This document shows positions 10,091-20,907 of a DNA stretch of 64,000 bases, one piece after another. The position numbers were made by a program, and so were the translations under genes. The stretch covers positions 51,632,101 to 51,696,100 of the forward strand of contig CM026397.1 in assembly GCA_014843695.1 (NCBI GenBank), read 5' to 3'. The notes under the pieces were generated by a model. It was given only the letters and a program-made list of their open reading frames with translations, did no database searches and was not told where the DNA came from. Source of the stretch: Archivesica marissinica (lineage: Eukaryota > Mollusca > Bivalvia > Venerida > Vesicomyidae). The number at the start of each line of letters is the position of its first letter. Within the stretch, counting starts at the first letter, position 1.

Positions 10091-10539
10091 TTTGTTTGGC
10101 CTCGTAATAAGACCATGATTAATGGACAAGTAATGTTTCCTCCCTGTGTTCAATAATTACAGTTTATTACAAAATATGAAATACCATCTAGACTCATCAA
10201 ATTACTTTATTTATTACTCAACGTCAATAACTGGTTTTGGTAATTTACGCAATTCTGCATGAATAGTACAAATTTAAAAGCTATTTATACTTTGTTCATA
10301 CCTGGTTGCATACCCGGGGCATCCGTGCCCAAACATTATATAAAACTTTCCTCAAATCTCAATCTGTCTCGAATCTTCTGATTGGTTGTGTTGCAGTTTC
10401 AAAACTCAGTTTTGTCCAATCATTTCAGCTGAGCCGAAGAGTTATTACCTCCAGACCAGGCCTGCTGGTATTAACTTCAATCCCAAAACGAGCCAATCAA
10501 TTAACTAGAGCTTAGCGTTTAAGATCTGGGCAGAGCGTA
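10091..10539. other. Anonymous DNA
   Basis: No exon recognised. Contains an imperfect inverted pair GATTGGTTGTGTTG / TTTTGTCCAATCATT near 10380-10425. I looked here for the 5' kinase exons (glycine-rich loop, catalytic Lys) and did not find them. Confidence 0.45.
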
Positions 10540-10995
10540 TAATCTTGCCGCCTGTGTTCATTAGCAATGAGAGACGGCCCTACTTTTCTATTTCCTCCCT
10601 CTGACAGATGAAGTCTGATTTATCCCTTAAACATATAATTGTCCTACTAGTTGGAATCCTTTGTTTTTACTGTTGTTTCCTAAGCAGATGTTGTGGTATG
10701 GTTAATATGATTTTATTTAAAAAATTCATGTTTAGTAATTGCTTTTTGCCAGTGATATGACTATTTTTAGACATAATTACCCATTTTGATAAATGAACTT
10801 GTCCAAATGTGATTTTCTGATTCATTTATTGGTTTATGAATATCATGGACCAGTCCATGTGAGTTACTTGGTGTTGAATGGTTTAATTGATTTGATGCAG
10901 TAAGGTATTCATTGATCTGGGATAATGAAGGACATCTGTCGCGATTTTATAATTAGAAAAGAGCAGAAAAATTGATAGAATGTTGTGCAAAGAAC
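10540..10995. repeat. Interspersed repeat, copy 1, split by a MITE
   Basis: Shares ATGAGAGACGG, AGTCTGATTTATCCC, CCTTTGTTTTT, CCTAAGCAGATGTTG and GGACATCTGTCGCGATTT with 48035-48310. The MITE fragment at 10742-10886 interrupts this copy but not the other. Orientation and class unknown. Confidence 0.6.
10742..10886 (+). mobile_element. TTAA MITE family A, 5'-truncated
   Basis: Starts inside the element just after the hairpin (CTTTTTGCCAGTGATATGAC) and ends GGTGTTGAATGGTTTAA. The left half with the hairpin is missing. Confidence 0.8.
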
Positions 10996-11159
10996 AACGA
11001 TAAAAACAGAAAGAAATGGATTCAGAGACCTATCCTCCTTTAGTAGTATTCAGGGGGCAGTAACTCTTACCTATACATGAAGCAACTAATATGAACAATT
11101 AGGTTTACTGCGTCTCTAAATCTATCCATGTTTGAAAGGATGCAGGTTTCAATGCCTCA

Positions 11160-11388
11160 ATTCGCGATACTCGTTGGTGTAATGGAAAAGCTTTTCGACT
11201 TGTAACCTAGAGGTTTGAGCCCCGTAGGAACCACTGTAATTGTGTCCTTAGGCAAGACACTTGCATCCACTTTGTCACTTCTCTCCCTCGGTGGATTCCA
11301 TTTTCAGGAATGACGTCTCGAGAGCGATTAATCTAATGTTGTAAAAAACTTGTTTCGCAATCGAGTTGAAATAAATTTGTGTAAATAT
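11160..11388 (+). mobile_element. tRNA-SINE family 3, complete, abutting an exon
   Basis: tRNA-like head CTCGTTGGTGTAATGG with box B GGTTTGAGCCCCG, body CCTTAGGCAAGACACTTGC and GAATGACGTCTCGAGAGCG, tail TGAAATAAATTTGTGTAAA. The tail ends about 10 bp before the kinase exon at 11399, so it supplies the sequence where the branch point should be. Confidence 0.88.
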
Positions 11389-11398
11389 GCTATTTCAG

Positions 11399-11616
11399 TC
11401 CCTGGTATATATGCTCAAACACAGAAAGACACTCACCGAACCCGAGGTACGTTACTACATGGGTCAGCTAGTCGATGGCGTCAAGTACATCCAAGAACAC
11501 GATATCATTCATCGCGACCTCAAGCTCGGCAATATGTTACTCAACGACGATATGGACGTTAAGATTGCAGACTTCGGTCTTGCTACTAGGGTCGAGTTTG
11601 ATGGCGAAAAGAAAAT
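11399..11616 (+). CDS. PLK: Polo-like kinase, coding exon: catalytic loop to activation loop
   Basis: First visible exon of the kinase, 218 nt, after acceptor TATTTCAG and before donor GTAAGT. It opens in phase 0 with Ser and encodes [20 protein letters not shown], the catalytic loop HRDLKLGN (residues 38-45 of the visible protein) and the Mg-binding DFG (58-60), ending in the activation loop with the Met codon split [11 protein letters not shown] and HRDLKLGN are typical of polo kinases. The enzyme transfers phosphate from ATP to Ser/Thr of cell-cycle or stress-response proteins. The N-lobe (glycine loop, catalytic Lys) must lie in earlier exons that I could not find. GEKK before the activation Thr resembles PLK1, while EPEVRYY resembles PLK2/3. 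An SINE tail ends 10 bp upstream. Confidence 0.95.
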
Positions 11617-11632
11617 GTAAGTTATAATGTTA

Positions 11633-11775
11633 TTAACCCTTTGCACGCTAGCGGCAGATAAAATCACTTGTGCAAACAACATAGAGCCCGATCAGACGGC
11701 ACAGAACGCCATGACTGATCTGGATCTATGTTGTTTGCAAATGTAGTCTTACTAACTCGGCAGGCAAAGGGTTAA
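11633..11775 (+). mobile_element. Short TTAA MITE related to family B
   Basis: 143 bp element with termini TTAACCCTTTGCACGC and GGCAGGCAAAGGGTTAA and one hairpin (CATAGAGCCCGATCAGAC pairing with GATCTGGATCTATG). Lies 17 bp after a kinase splice donor. Confidence 0.85.
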
Positions 11776-11863
11776 CTTGAATGAAGAAATCACTTGACTA
11801 CAGAAATAGAGTTTCAGTTGCTTATAATGATTTTCCTGTTTCTTTATATCAACTTTTCACAGT

Positions 11864-12024
11864 ACAGTCAAGCCTGGCTTAACCAGCCAACGAAGGGAGT
11901 GATTAAGCCTGGGTGCTTAGCAGAGATGGCTGTCTCGTAGAGGTTAACTGTTGAACAAATTGCCAGACTGGGAGTCTAGTAATGGCTGCTTAATATAGGT
12001 GACCACTAACACAGGTTTGACTGA
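11864..12024 (+). mobile_element. CAGTCAAACCTGT MITE, diverged
   Basis: Starts TACAGTCAAGCCTGGCTTAA and ends CACTAACACAGGTTTGACTG. The middle is more diverged than in other copies (GGTGCTTAGCAGAGATGGCT). Confidence 0.82.
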
Positions 12025-12149
12025 ACTATCAAACCCAAGGGTCAAGCCCCAACGGTGAATAATGTTTGGCCGTCGATCACTTACAATGTCTTCGGACGAG
12101 CTGACCGAACCTTCATGAACAGAAGAAGAACTATAAAACCTGTGTTTAT

Positions 12150-12290
12150 TATAAGCAGCTAGTCAGACTGTCTGTGTTAAGCAGCCAACTTCCAGAGTCC
12201 CTGACTGGCAATTTTATGCATATCCAAACTCTATTAAGCAGCCACTTGTGTGTGCTATGCACCCTTTTTCTGTGATGGGTTTCACTGTAC
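12150..12290 (-). mobile_element. CAGTCAAACCTGT MITE, reversed, seed of the 63 bp array
   Basis: GTGTTAAGCAGCCAACTTCC and CTCTATTAAGCAGCCACTTG match the reverse orientation of the MITE. Its right terminus (GGTTTGACTGTACA in relatives, here GGTTTCACTGTACA) leads straight into the first unit of the minisatellite that follows. Confidence 0.8.
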
Positions 12291-13566
12291 AGTTTGTTGT
12301 ATCGGGTTCTGTACTTCCCGAGACTGGCTGTGTATGACGGGTTTCACTGTACAGTTTGTTGTATCGGTTTCTGCACCTCCCCTTGACTGGCTGCGTATGA
12401 CGGGTTTCACTGTACAGTTTGTTGTATCGGGTTCTGTACTTCCCTAGACTGGCTGCGTATGACGGTTTTCACTGTACAGTTTGTTGTATCGGGTTCTGTA
12501 CTTCCCTAGACTGGCTGCGTATGACGGGTTTCACTGTACAGTTTGTTGTATCGGGTTCTGCACCTCCCCTTGACTGGCTGCGTATGACGGGTTTCACTGT
12601 ACAGTTTGTTGTATCGGGTTCTGCACCTCCCCTTGACTGGCTGCGTATGACGAGTTTCACTGTACAGTTTGTTGTATCGGGTTCTGCACCTCCCCTTGAC
12701 TGGCTGCGTATGACGGGTTTCACTGTACAGTTTGTTGTATCGGGTTCTGCACCTCCCCTTGACTGGCTGCGTATGACGGGTTTCACTGTACAGTTTGTTG
12801 TATCAGGTTCTGCACCTCCCCTTGACTGGCTGCGTATGACGAGTTTCACTGTACAGTTTGTTGTATCGGGTTCTGTACTTCCCTAGACTGGCTGCGTATG
12901 ACGGGTTTCACTGTACAGTTTGTTGTATCGGGTTCTGTACTTCCCTAGACTGGCTGCGTATGACAGGTTTCACTGTACAGTTTGTTGTATCGGGTTCTGC
13001 ACCTCCCTAGACTGGCTGCGTATGACGGGTTTCACTGTACAGTTTGTTGTATCGGGTTCTGCACCTCCCTAGACTGGCTGCGTATGACGGGTTTCACTGT
13101 ACAGTTTGTTGTATCGGGTTCTGCACCTTCTCTAGACTGGCTGCGTAGGACGGGTTTCACTGTACAGTTTGTTGTATCGGGTTCTGTACTTCCCTAGACT
13201 GGCTGCATATGACGGGTTTCACTGTACAGTTTGTTGTATCGGGTTCTGTACTTCCCCTTGACTGGCTGCGTATGACGGGTTTCACTGTACAGTTTGTTGT
13301 ATCAGGTTCTGCACCTCCCCTTGACTGGCTGCGTATGACAGGTTTCACTGTACAGTTTGTTGTATCGGGTTCTGCACCTCCCCTAGACTGGCTGCATATG
13401 ACGGGTTTCACTGTACAGTTTGTTGTATCGGGTTCTGCACCTCCCCTAGACTGGCTGCATATGACGGGTTTCACTGTACAGTTTGTTGTATCGGGTTCTG
13501 CACCTCCCCTAGACTGGCTGCGTATGACTGGTTTCACTGTACAGTTTGTTGTATCGGGTTGCATAG
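12276..13566. repeat. 63 bp minisatellite, about 20 copies, MITE-derived
   Basis: Unit GACTGGCTGCGTATGACGGG plus TTTCACTGTACAGTTTGTTG plus TATCGGGTTCTGCACCTCCC; 62 and 63 bp variants. TTCCC...TGGCTG...GACGGGTTTCACTGTACA aligns with the MITE right end TTCCCTTGGCTGGCTGC / GACAGGTTTGACTGTACA. Sixty-three bases is 21 codons, giving the long false frames on both strands. Lies in the intron between kinase exons at 11399 and 14451. Confidence 0.95.
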
Positions 13567-13639
13567 GGTACATTACGTAGTATCTACATGTTATTTATTG
13601 AAAAATAAACCATTATCTATTAATAAGCATAGCTTCTGA

Positions 13640-14103
13640 AGTGTGTTCTATCTGCTATCTACTGGGTCGAGAAGTGTGTTCTATCTGCTATCTACTGGGT
13701 CGAGAAGTGTGTTCTATCTGCTATCTACTGGGTCCAGAAGTGTGTTCTATCTGCTATCTACTGGGTCGAGAAGTGTGTTCTATCTGCTATCTACTGGGTC
13801 CAGAAGTGTGTTCTATCTGCTATCTACTGGGTCCAGAAGTGTGTTCTATCTGCTATCTACTGGGTCCAGAAGTGTGTTCTATCTGCTATCTACTGGGTCG
13901 AGAAGTGTGTTCTATCTGCTATCTGCTGGGTCCAGAAGTATGTTCTATCTGCTATCTACTGGGTCGAGAAGTGTGTTCTATCTGCTATCTACTGGGTCCA
14001 GAAGTGTCTTCTATCTGCTATCTACTGAGTCGAGAAGTGTGTTCTATCTGCTATCTACTGGGTCCAGAAGTGTGTTCTATCTGCTATCTACTGGGTCGAG
14101 AGT
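13640..14103. repeat. 33 bp minisatellite, 14 copies
   Basis: Unit GAAGTGTGTTCTATCTGCTA plus TCTACTGGGTCGA; two unit types, GGGTCGA and GGGTCCA, alternate irregularly. Eleven codons per unit keep two frames open. Same intron as the 63 bp array. Confidence 0.95.
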
Positions 14104-14149
14104 GTGAAGAGACATTATGTGTTGATATTTAATGATCATTATTATTACC

Positions 14150-14372
14150 CTCCCCTCCCCCCCCATTTTGGCGAGTAATATTGTTTTGGCGTATTAACCG
14201 AACCAATCGGTGGAATTTTATTGCACTTGAAATAAATATGTATCACCATTGTGTTGTGGTGCACATACACTCTTGGTTGGGATTGACCCAGTAACACAAC
14301 AGTTATTGCCCTTTAATTGACTAAAACTCTACAAATGTGTCCGTCCCGACCCATGCTAGCGGGGGATAGTTC
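14150..14372. mobile_element. Repeat family X copy
   Basis: Contains GGCGAGTAATATTGTTTTGG, CCAGTAACACAACAGTTATT, GCCCTTTAATTGACTAAAAC and ends GCTAGCGGGGGATA. The C-rich start CCCCTCCCCCCCC may hide the left terminus. Confidence 0.6.
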
Positions 14373-14388
14373 AATTTATGGAATTTGA

Positions 14389-14547
<159 letters not shown>

Positions 14548-14718
14548 TAAGTGCGAAAAGGGAGACCATGTGAAACCTGAATGTGTTCTCTATGTCGTAC
14601 AGTAAATGCTTACTGGCTTGCATTTTTAACTTTAATCTCACATGAACCGGCTTGTAATTGAAGCCCGGCTTCGGTGAAGAATTAAGATCCTATGTTGCTA
14701 GAATAAAGAAATTACTTA

Positions 14719-14890
14719 CTTAGTTTATACAAATTTATTTTAGCTCGATTGCAAAACAAGTTCTTACAACTTATATTAATCACTCTCGAGACCTCATTCC
14801 TGATGGAATCCATCGCCAAGAGGGAGAGAGAAGAGGCAATGTTGAAATTAAATGCCTTACCTAGGGGCACAATCGTAACAGCTACAGCTG
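14719..14890 (-). mobile_element. tRNA-SINE family 3 copy
   Basis: Tail-first orientation: ACAAATTTATTTTAGCTCGA, TTACAACTTATATTAATCAC, CTCGAGACCTCATTCCTGAT, CCTTACCTAGGGGCACAATC. Head missing. Confidence 0.82.
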
Positions 14891-15480
14891 TGCATTTTGC
14901 ATCTGAAGCGAATGAGCTATCACGACTTCCACGATAACTTACTAAGGCATGTTCACATTCACTCCTTGGCATAACTCTATGTCCTGTACATTCTGCTTAA
15001 TCGCTGGGGCTTTAAAACAACATAGATTAAATTGATTAATTTTATCGCCTGTCCTTCAGTTACAGTTGTATTTTAAGAAACATTATTTGTCTTTCAGGTA
15101 TTTATTTGACTATGAATACCGTAAATACAAATATTATTTGACCAAAGCATTTAAACAGTGCAATACTAGTTGGTGTTATTTTTTTTTATAGAGGCGTATA
15201 ATATTTTATGATGTCGCAAATACTATAAAAATGCTGGTAAAATGACTTCGGGTTTGACGCCACTTTCTAAAAATATTTTATTGTAAACACTGTAAATGTC
15301 TTCTTTGCATATACAGACAGTATGCCTAGCCATGTTGGAATGGAATATTTGTAGCCATTGCACATGAATAAATACATCTGATTGAATATTCAATGGTCAC
15401 AATGGTGTGCATAATTTGAAGAGATGTATATTATATGGTTATATGTATATTATAAATTGTATATTATATGGTTATATGTA
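14891..15480. other. Intronic AT-rich DNA
   Basis: Nothing recognised apart from a short duplicated TATATTATATGGTTATATG near 15425-15480. Confidence 0.5.
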
Positions 15481-15597
15481 TATTATAAATTATATATCTT
15501 TTTTGCTTTTCGATAAATTATATATCTTTTTTGCTTTTCGATAAATTATATATCTTTTTTGCTTTTCGATAAATTATATATCTTTTTTGCTAGGTAA
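15481..15597. repeat. 28 bp AT-rich tandem repeat, 4 copies
   Basis: Unit AAATTATATATCTTTTTTGC plus TTTTCGAT. Pyrimidine runs in the unit resemble splice-acceptor tracts but no coding sequence follows. Confidence 0.9.
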
Positions 15598-15805
15598 TAC
15601 ATAAATACACGAAAAGTGCAGCAATTATATTTCATGTGTCACTTATTGTACTTTTTCATCAACTAATTGTTAACTGATATATTCAAACTTCATTATTTGT
15701 GGCTATAAATGTGATTATGCTATTTAATGTAAATAAACATTATGTTATGTTATATGTCATATATGTAGATCTATACAAAAGTAGTACAGGAAATATCAAC
15801 GTATC

Positions 15806-16017
15806 ACTAGTGCATCTAATTGTATAATAATATTGATTATTGGAAATATCAACGTATCACTAGTGTTTCACGTGCATCTAAATGTATAATAATATTGATT
15901 ATTGGAAATATCAACGTATCACGTGCATCTAAATGTATAATAATATTGATTATTGGAAATATCAACATATCGCTAGTGTTTCACGTGCATCTAAATATAT
16001 AATAATATTGATTATTA
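15806..16017. repeat. About 60 bp AT-rich tandem repeat before an exon
   Basis: Four imperfect copies of TATAATAATATTGATTATTG plus GAAATATCAACGTATCAC, varying in whether ACTAGTGTTTC is present. Ends less than 20 bp before the kinase exon at 16036. Confidence 0.85.
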
Positions 16018-16035
16018 CATAACTTTGTTATTCAG

Positions 16036-16326
16036 GTATGCGTTGCTGGTCGGACATCCACCGTTTGAGACCGCCACCCTCAAAGAGACATATATTCGGA
16101 TTACTGAAAATCGTTATTCAATACCGGATTGGATATCAGCCCAGGCGAGGAACTTAATCACAAAGTGCTTGACAAATGAACCAGAATTAAGACCTGGGCT
16201 AGATAATATTCTCTCGGATGAATTTTTTATGTGTGGACATTACCCGAACAGATTATCACCCAGTTGTTGTACGTCACTGCCACGCTTCCAGTCAAACTCT
16301 ACAGGGTTGTATGTTCGACCTTCCAG
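16036..16326 (+). CDS. PLK: Polo-like kinase, coding exon: C-lobe end and start of linker
   Basis: 291 nt after acceptor TTTGTTATTCAG, before donor GTATGG. Reads MYALLVGHPPFETATLKETY, then IRITENRYSIPDWISAQARN and LITKCLTNEPELRPGLDNIL, completing the kinase C-lobe with the helix-I Arg (ELRPGLDN). LSDEFF and YPNRLSPSCC close the domain; the second motif is close to the DRLSSSCC of PLK2, and YSIP and LLVG are closer to PLK1. After LPRF the linker begins. Ends TCC AG| (phase 2). No stop or frameshift. PPFET..LKETY is diagnostic of the polo family. Confidence 0.95.
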
Positions 16327-16379
16327 GTATGGATCCAGTGTGAAAGTAGAATACAGTAGTTTATGCTGCACAAGTATGC

Positions 16380-16632
16380 TGCAGAAGGTTGGTGGTTCTG
16401 TCTGGGTATTTTTAATGAGATGTCGGTGGTTGTGACTGGTTGCTTTTTTTATGAGATTGATGGTTCTGTCCGAAGTTTTATGAGAAAGTTGGTGGTTTTG
16501 TCTGGAGAAGATCGATGGGTTTTGTCTGGGTTTTATTTATTGAGATGTCGGTTGTTTTGTCTTGGTATTTTTAATGAGTCGGTTTTGTGTGGGTGTCAGT
16601 GAGTCAATGGTTCTGTCTGGATTTCCTGTATT
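16380..16632. repeat. Degenerate GT-rich tandem repeat
   Basis: Roughly 45-50 bp copies built from GGTGGTTCTGTCTGGGTATT and TTTAATGAGATGTCGG, strongly diverged. Begins about 55 bp after the kinase splice donor. Exact unit length is uncertain. Confidence 0.65.
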
Positions 16633-16939
16633 GAGCGTTAATATACAAGGTTTCTACGTCAAATATTTCATATAATTTCATTAGCATTGTGTCATAACAA
16701 AATAATGAAATTCCGTGACATATATCGCAAGCTTTCAGATAAATATAAGAAAAACACAGTCGACTGCTACAAGAATATGAATTTTACCCAGTATGCAAAG
16801 AGTTAAAACATATTCATATACTATGTATACACGCACGCAATCATAGAATGTATATAGGAAATCATTCAAATAGAAGCAACACTTAGTTTACCTTCAACTT
16901 ACTGATCGTCAAGATGGCCAATGTTAGCACCACATCAAC

Positions 16940-17115
16940 TAAAGTTGCTTTTGCAAACGGTATAGAGCCAGATCACATGGCCCAATCAGGCTCTATTACG
17001 TTAGCTATTCCGATAGTGGAGCTACAACACTTGGCTGAATAGCAAATCAACATAGATCCTGAACAGACGTGGCATTATACCGTGGCTGATCTGGATCTAT
17101 GTTGTTTGCACAATC
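16940..17115. mobile_element. Family B-type MITE, partial
   Basis: Two hairpins recognisable: CGGTATAGAGCCAGATCACA with AATCAGGCTCTATTACG, and CATAGATCCTGAACAGACG with GATCTGGATCTATG. The TTAA termini are not visible. Confidence 0.7.
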
Positions 17116-17210
17116 CTTCCAATTAATTCTGCATTTTAAGGGCTATTTGTATGTATGTATCCGGCAAAGATGCATATTGTATTGTATCCTACAGGAATAG
17201 AGATATATAT

Positions 17211-17852
17211 CATCATAATACATGGCATCATCATAACACATGGCATCACCATAACACATGACATCATCATAACACATGGCATCACCATAACACATGACAT
17301 CATCATAACACATGGCATCACCATAACACATGACATCATCATAACACATGACACATGGCATCATCATAACACATGGCATCACCATAACACATGACATCAT
17401 CATAACACATAACACATGGCATCATCATAACACATGGCATCATCATAACACATGGCATCACCATAACACATGGCATCATCATAACACATGACACATGGCA
17501 TCATCATAACACATGGCATCACCATAACACATGACATCATCATAACACATAACACATGGCATCATCATAACACATGGCATCACCATAACACATGACATCA
17601 TCATAACACATGACATCATCATAACACATGGCATCATCATAACACATGACATCATCATAACACATGACATCATCATAACACATGGCATCAGCATAACACA
17701 TGACATCATCATAACACATGGCATCATCATAACACATAACACACGGCATCATCATAACACATGACACATGGCATCATCATAACACATGACATCATCATAA
17801 CACATAACACATGGCATCATCATAACACATGACATCATCATAACACATGGCA
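17211..17852. repeat. 18 bp minisatellite, about 35 copies
   Basis: Unit CATCATCATAACACATGR with CATCACCATAACACATGA variants and occasional ACATAAC insertions that shift the register. Six codons per unit, hence open frames on both strands. Lies in the intron between kinase exons at 16036 and 21925. Confidence 0.95.
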
Positions 17853-18034
17853 AACCGATTTCAGTTGCAAGAAATACGCTTGCATGCTATACAAACATAA
17901 ACACCACGATGATTTGCATAGTAATGGGGGTGATGCTAATCAAATCATTGTAAATCTACTTTTACAGTTTTCATGTGGCATTATATGTAAATGACGTAAT
18001 CACTATTGTAGGATTTAACCTTAATATGTCTGGT

Positions 18035-18210
18035 TACAGTACCACCTGTCTTAAGCAGCCAGCCAATGAAATTAAAAGAAAGTGGCTGCTTAGCACAGGT
18101 GGCTGCTTAATTGAGGTCAAATGATAATAAAACAACATATTGGGAAACTGGCTACTTAATACAGATTGGCTGCTTAATAAAGGTGACCACTAACACAGGT
18201 TTGACTGTAT
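18035..18210 (+). mobile_element. CAGTCAAACCTGT MITE, complete
   Basis: 176 bp from TACAGTACCACCTGTC to ACACAGGTTTGACTGTA with the three internal GGCTGCTTA motifs intact; a good reference copy of the family. Confidence 0.88.
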
Positions 18211-18410
18211 ATAAGGATAAACGAAATGCTGAATGAAATTTACGTCGCTTGATTTTTTTTATTGATTAAATTTCATTTTTTTATATTCTATTTTCACCAA
18301 AATGGACAATTTATTAGCTCATTTTCTTATTCCATCAGACTTTTCAAATTTGACATTGCTCAGCTACTATTGATATTAACTATTCCTTCTAAAACATATT
18401 AGAAATGAAA

Positions 18411-18629
18411 TTAACACTTTCAACACTACAGACCTCTAAATAGGCTACAAAAAGTGTAGATCCAGATGAGCCGAATCATCAGGATCTGCACTTTTTGCCA
18501 GTAATAAAACTATTTTTTAACAAATTTTTAGATAAATGAACTGGTCCAAATGTAATTTTCTTATTAATATATTGGTCTAAAAATATCATGAACTAGTCCA
18601 TGTCAGTTACTTGGTGTTGAATGGGTTAA
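18411..18629 (+). mobile_element. TTAA MITE family A, hairpin shortened
   Basis: Starts TTAACACTTTCAACAC and ends GTGTTGAATGGGTTAA. The hairpin lost its centre: AGATCCAGATGAGCC runs directly into GAATCATCAGGATCT, without the CGTGACG core. Confidence 0.88.
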
Positions 18630-18719
18630 GCTGGAATATATTATCACATATTCATGAATTCATTAGAGCGGTATCAAATTCTGTCTGCCAGCAATTGTTT
18701 CCAAACAAAGAAATTGAAA

Positions 18720-18965
18720 TTAACCCATTCAACCCCAAGTAACTGACATGGACTGGTGCATGCTATTTTTAGACCAATAAATTAATAAGAAAATTACATT
18801 TGGACCAGTTCATTTATCAAAATGGGTATTTTTATCTAAAAATAGTAATAATTATTACTGGCAAAAAAGTGCAGATCCTGATGAGACGGCTCATTACGAG
18901 CCGGCTCATCTGGATCTACACTTTTCATAAGCCTATTTAGAGGCCTGTGGGGTTGAAAGGGTTAA
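18720..18965 (-). mobile_element. TTAA MITE family A, inverted neighbour
   Basis: Begins TTAACCCATTCAACCCC and ends GGGGTTGAAAGGGTTAA, 90 bp from the previous copy in the opposite orientation. Confidence 0.9.
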
Positions 18966-19369
18966 TGTCTAAACTCTTTATGTTTGTGAACAAAGAACTT
19001 CCCTTTTGTCTTTTAGAAAACAAAGCTTGTACCATCCACTTGGGACTGGGTTATTTCAACAATTTCTAGTATTGTCTCTCCATTATTTCTGAGAACTAAT
19101 TTGAAGTGCACAAACAGCATAAATTGGAAAATTGAGGCTTTGAAACATTTTGTTGAGGTTAGCGGCACATGTGTGCCAGTAAATGCGCTGTCGTTTGTGC
19201 TCTACTAGCAGAACTGTATACTTGAAATGGCGTTTATTTTCATTAAAAAGATATGTATTTAAGATCTGCCATTTTATTGGTGCCATGGAAACAGAATGGG
19301 CACCACCGTTTTACAAATCTTCAAACAGCAATAACACATGTTTATTGTCTGATTTTAATACTTTGTGAG
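18966..19369. other. Intronic DNA, nothing recognised
   Basis: Short overlapping open frames on both strands, none with a recognisable motif. Confidence 0.45.
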
Positions 19370-20510
19370 TTTATACAAATTTATTTCATCTTTATTGTGA
19401 CACACTTATTACAATTTTCGTTTAATAGCTCTCGAGGTCTTATTTCTGATGGAATCAATCATCTCAGGGGGAGGGGGAAGAGGCTATGTAGATTACTCCA
19501 GAAGGAGGGGGAAGAGGCTATGTAGATTTATCCAGAGGGAGGGGAAGAGGCTATGTAGATTTATCCAGAGGGAGAGGAAAGAGGATATGTAGATTTATCC
19601 AGAGGGAGAGGAAAGAGGATATGTAGATTTATCCAGAGGGAGTGAGAAGAGGATATGTAGATTTATCCAGAGGGAGAGGAAAGAGGCTATGTAGATTTAT
19701 CCAGAGGGAGAGGAAAGAGGATATGTAGATTTATCCAGAGGGAGAGGAAAGAGGATATGTAGATTTATCCAGAGGGAGTGAGAAGAGGATATGTAGATTT
19801 ATCCAGAGGGAGAGGAAAGAGGATATGTAGATTTATCCAGAGGGAGGGGAAGAGGCTATGTAGATTTATCCAGAGGGAGAGGAAAGAGGATATGTAGATT
19901 TATCCAGAGGGAGTGAGAAGACGATATGTAGATTTATCCAGAGGGAGAGGAAAGAGGATATGTAGATTTATCCAGAGGGAGTGAGAAGAGGATATGTAGA
20001 TTTATCCAGAGGGAGAGGAAAGAGGATATGTAGATTTAACCAGAGGGAGGGGGAAGAGGCTATGTAGATTTAACCAGAGGGAGGGGGAAGAGGCTATGTA
20101 GATTTATCCAGAGGGAGAGGAAAGAGGCTATGTATATTTAACCAGAGGGAGGGGGAAGAGGCTATGTAGATTTAACCAGAGGGAGGGGGGAAGAGGCTAT
20201 GTAGATTTCTCCAGAGGGAGGGGGAAGAGGCTATGTAGATTTCTCTAGAGGGAGGGGGAAGAGGCTATGTAGATTTCTCCAGAGGGAGGGGGAAGAGGCT
20301 ATGTAGATTTCTCCAGAGGGAGGGGGAAGAGGCTATGTAGATTTCTCCAGAGGGAGTGAGAAGAGGCTATGTAGATTTATCCAGAGGGAGTGAGAAGAGG
20401 ATATGTAGATTTATCCAGAGGGAGTGAGAAGATGCTAGAGGAGGTGTGAAGAGACTACATAGATTTAAGTAACTTGCCTAAGGACAGCATAGTTGTGGTT
20501 ACAATTCTGA
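19370..20510 (-). mobile_element. tRNA-SINE family 3 expanded from within
   Basis: The left flank of the array carries the SINE tail (ACAAATTTATTTCATC, TCTCGAGGTCTTATTTCTG, ATGGAATCAATCATC). The right flank carries the next SINE segment (GATTTAAGTAACTTGCCTAA, GGACAGCATAGTTGTGG). The tandem array 19466-20450 fills the place of one internal SINE segment. Confidence 0.85.
19466..20450. repeat. 33 bp SINE-derived minisatellite, about 30 copies
   Basis: Unit GGGAGAGGAAAGAGGATATG plus TAGATTTATCCAGA with variants (GGGGGAAGAGGCT, AGTGAGAAGAGGAT). It corresponds to SINE sequence GGGAGAGAGAAGAGGCAATG plus TGGAATTTAAATG. Purine-rich on the + strand. Confidence 0.93.
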
Positions 20511-20515
20511 TGAAA

Positions 20516-20904
20516 TTGTCTGACATAGTTGACTGTTATTGTCACATCTAGCATGCAAAGAGTTGAATCTTTAAGTTTAGGAAATGTTATCAATTAAGCA
20601 GAAACAATAAACAAAGCATTTGGAAGTGATTAATAGCAAAGCCTTTTTATTTTATTTTGTTTTGGCTGGTGCACTGTGTCAGTTACAAGACTCATTTACA
20701 TAGGTAAATAAAACGTTGAAGAATGAAAATGTAAATTGTATGTAAATTGTATGTGGCAGCTTGGGACTGGGTTGATCAGGTGTTGTTGGTGTTGATATGA
20801 CGATGCGGCATTCTCATTGATTTATTTATTACTTAATGCATGTGTGAATATATAATAAATGTTTACATGTAGTTCACACAATTTGTGATGCACCGTTAAA
20901 TCCG
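20516..20904. other. Intronic AT-rich DNA
   Basis: No feature recognised; one local duplication of GTAAATTGTAT near 20732. Confidence 0.45.
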
Positions 20905-20907
20905 TCA

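Noticed and set aside
10306..10515. Possible 5' kinase exon
   Set aside because: No glycine loop or VAIK-like motif in any frame; the sequence carries CCAAT-type inverted pairs like a repeat.
12419..12886. 155-codon frame with perfect 21-residue repeats
   Set aside because: Explained by the 63 bp MITE-derived array; the opposite strand is equally open.
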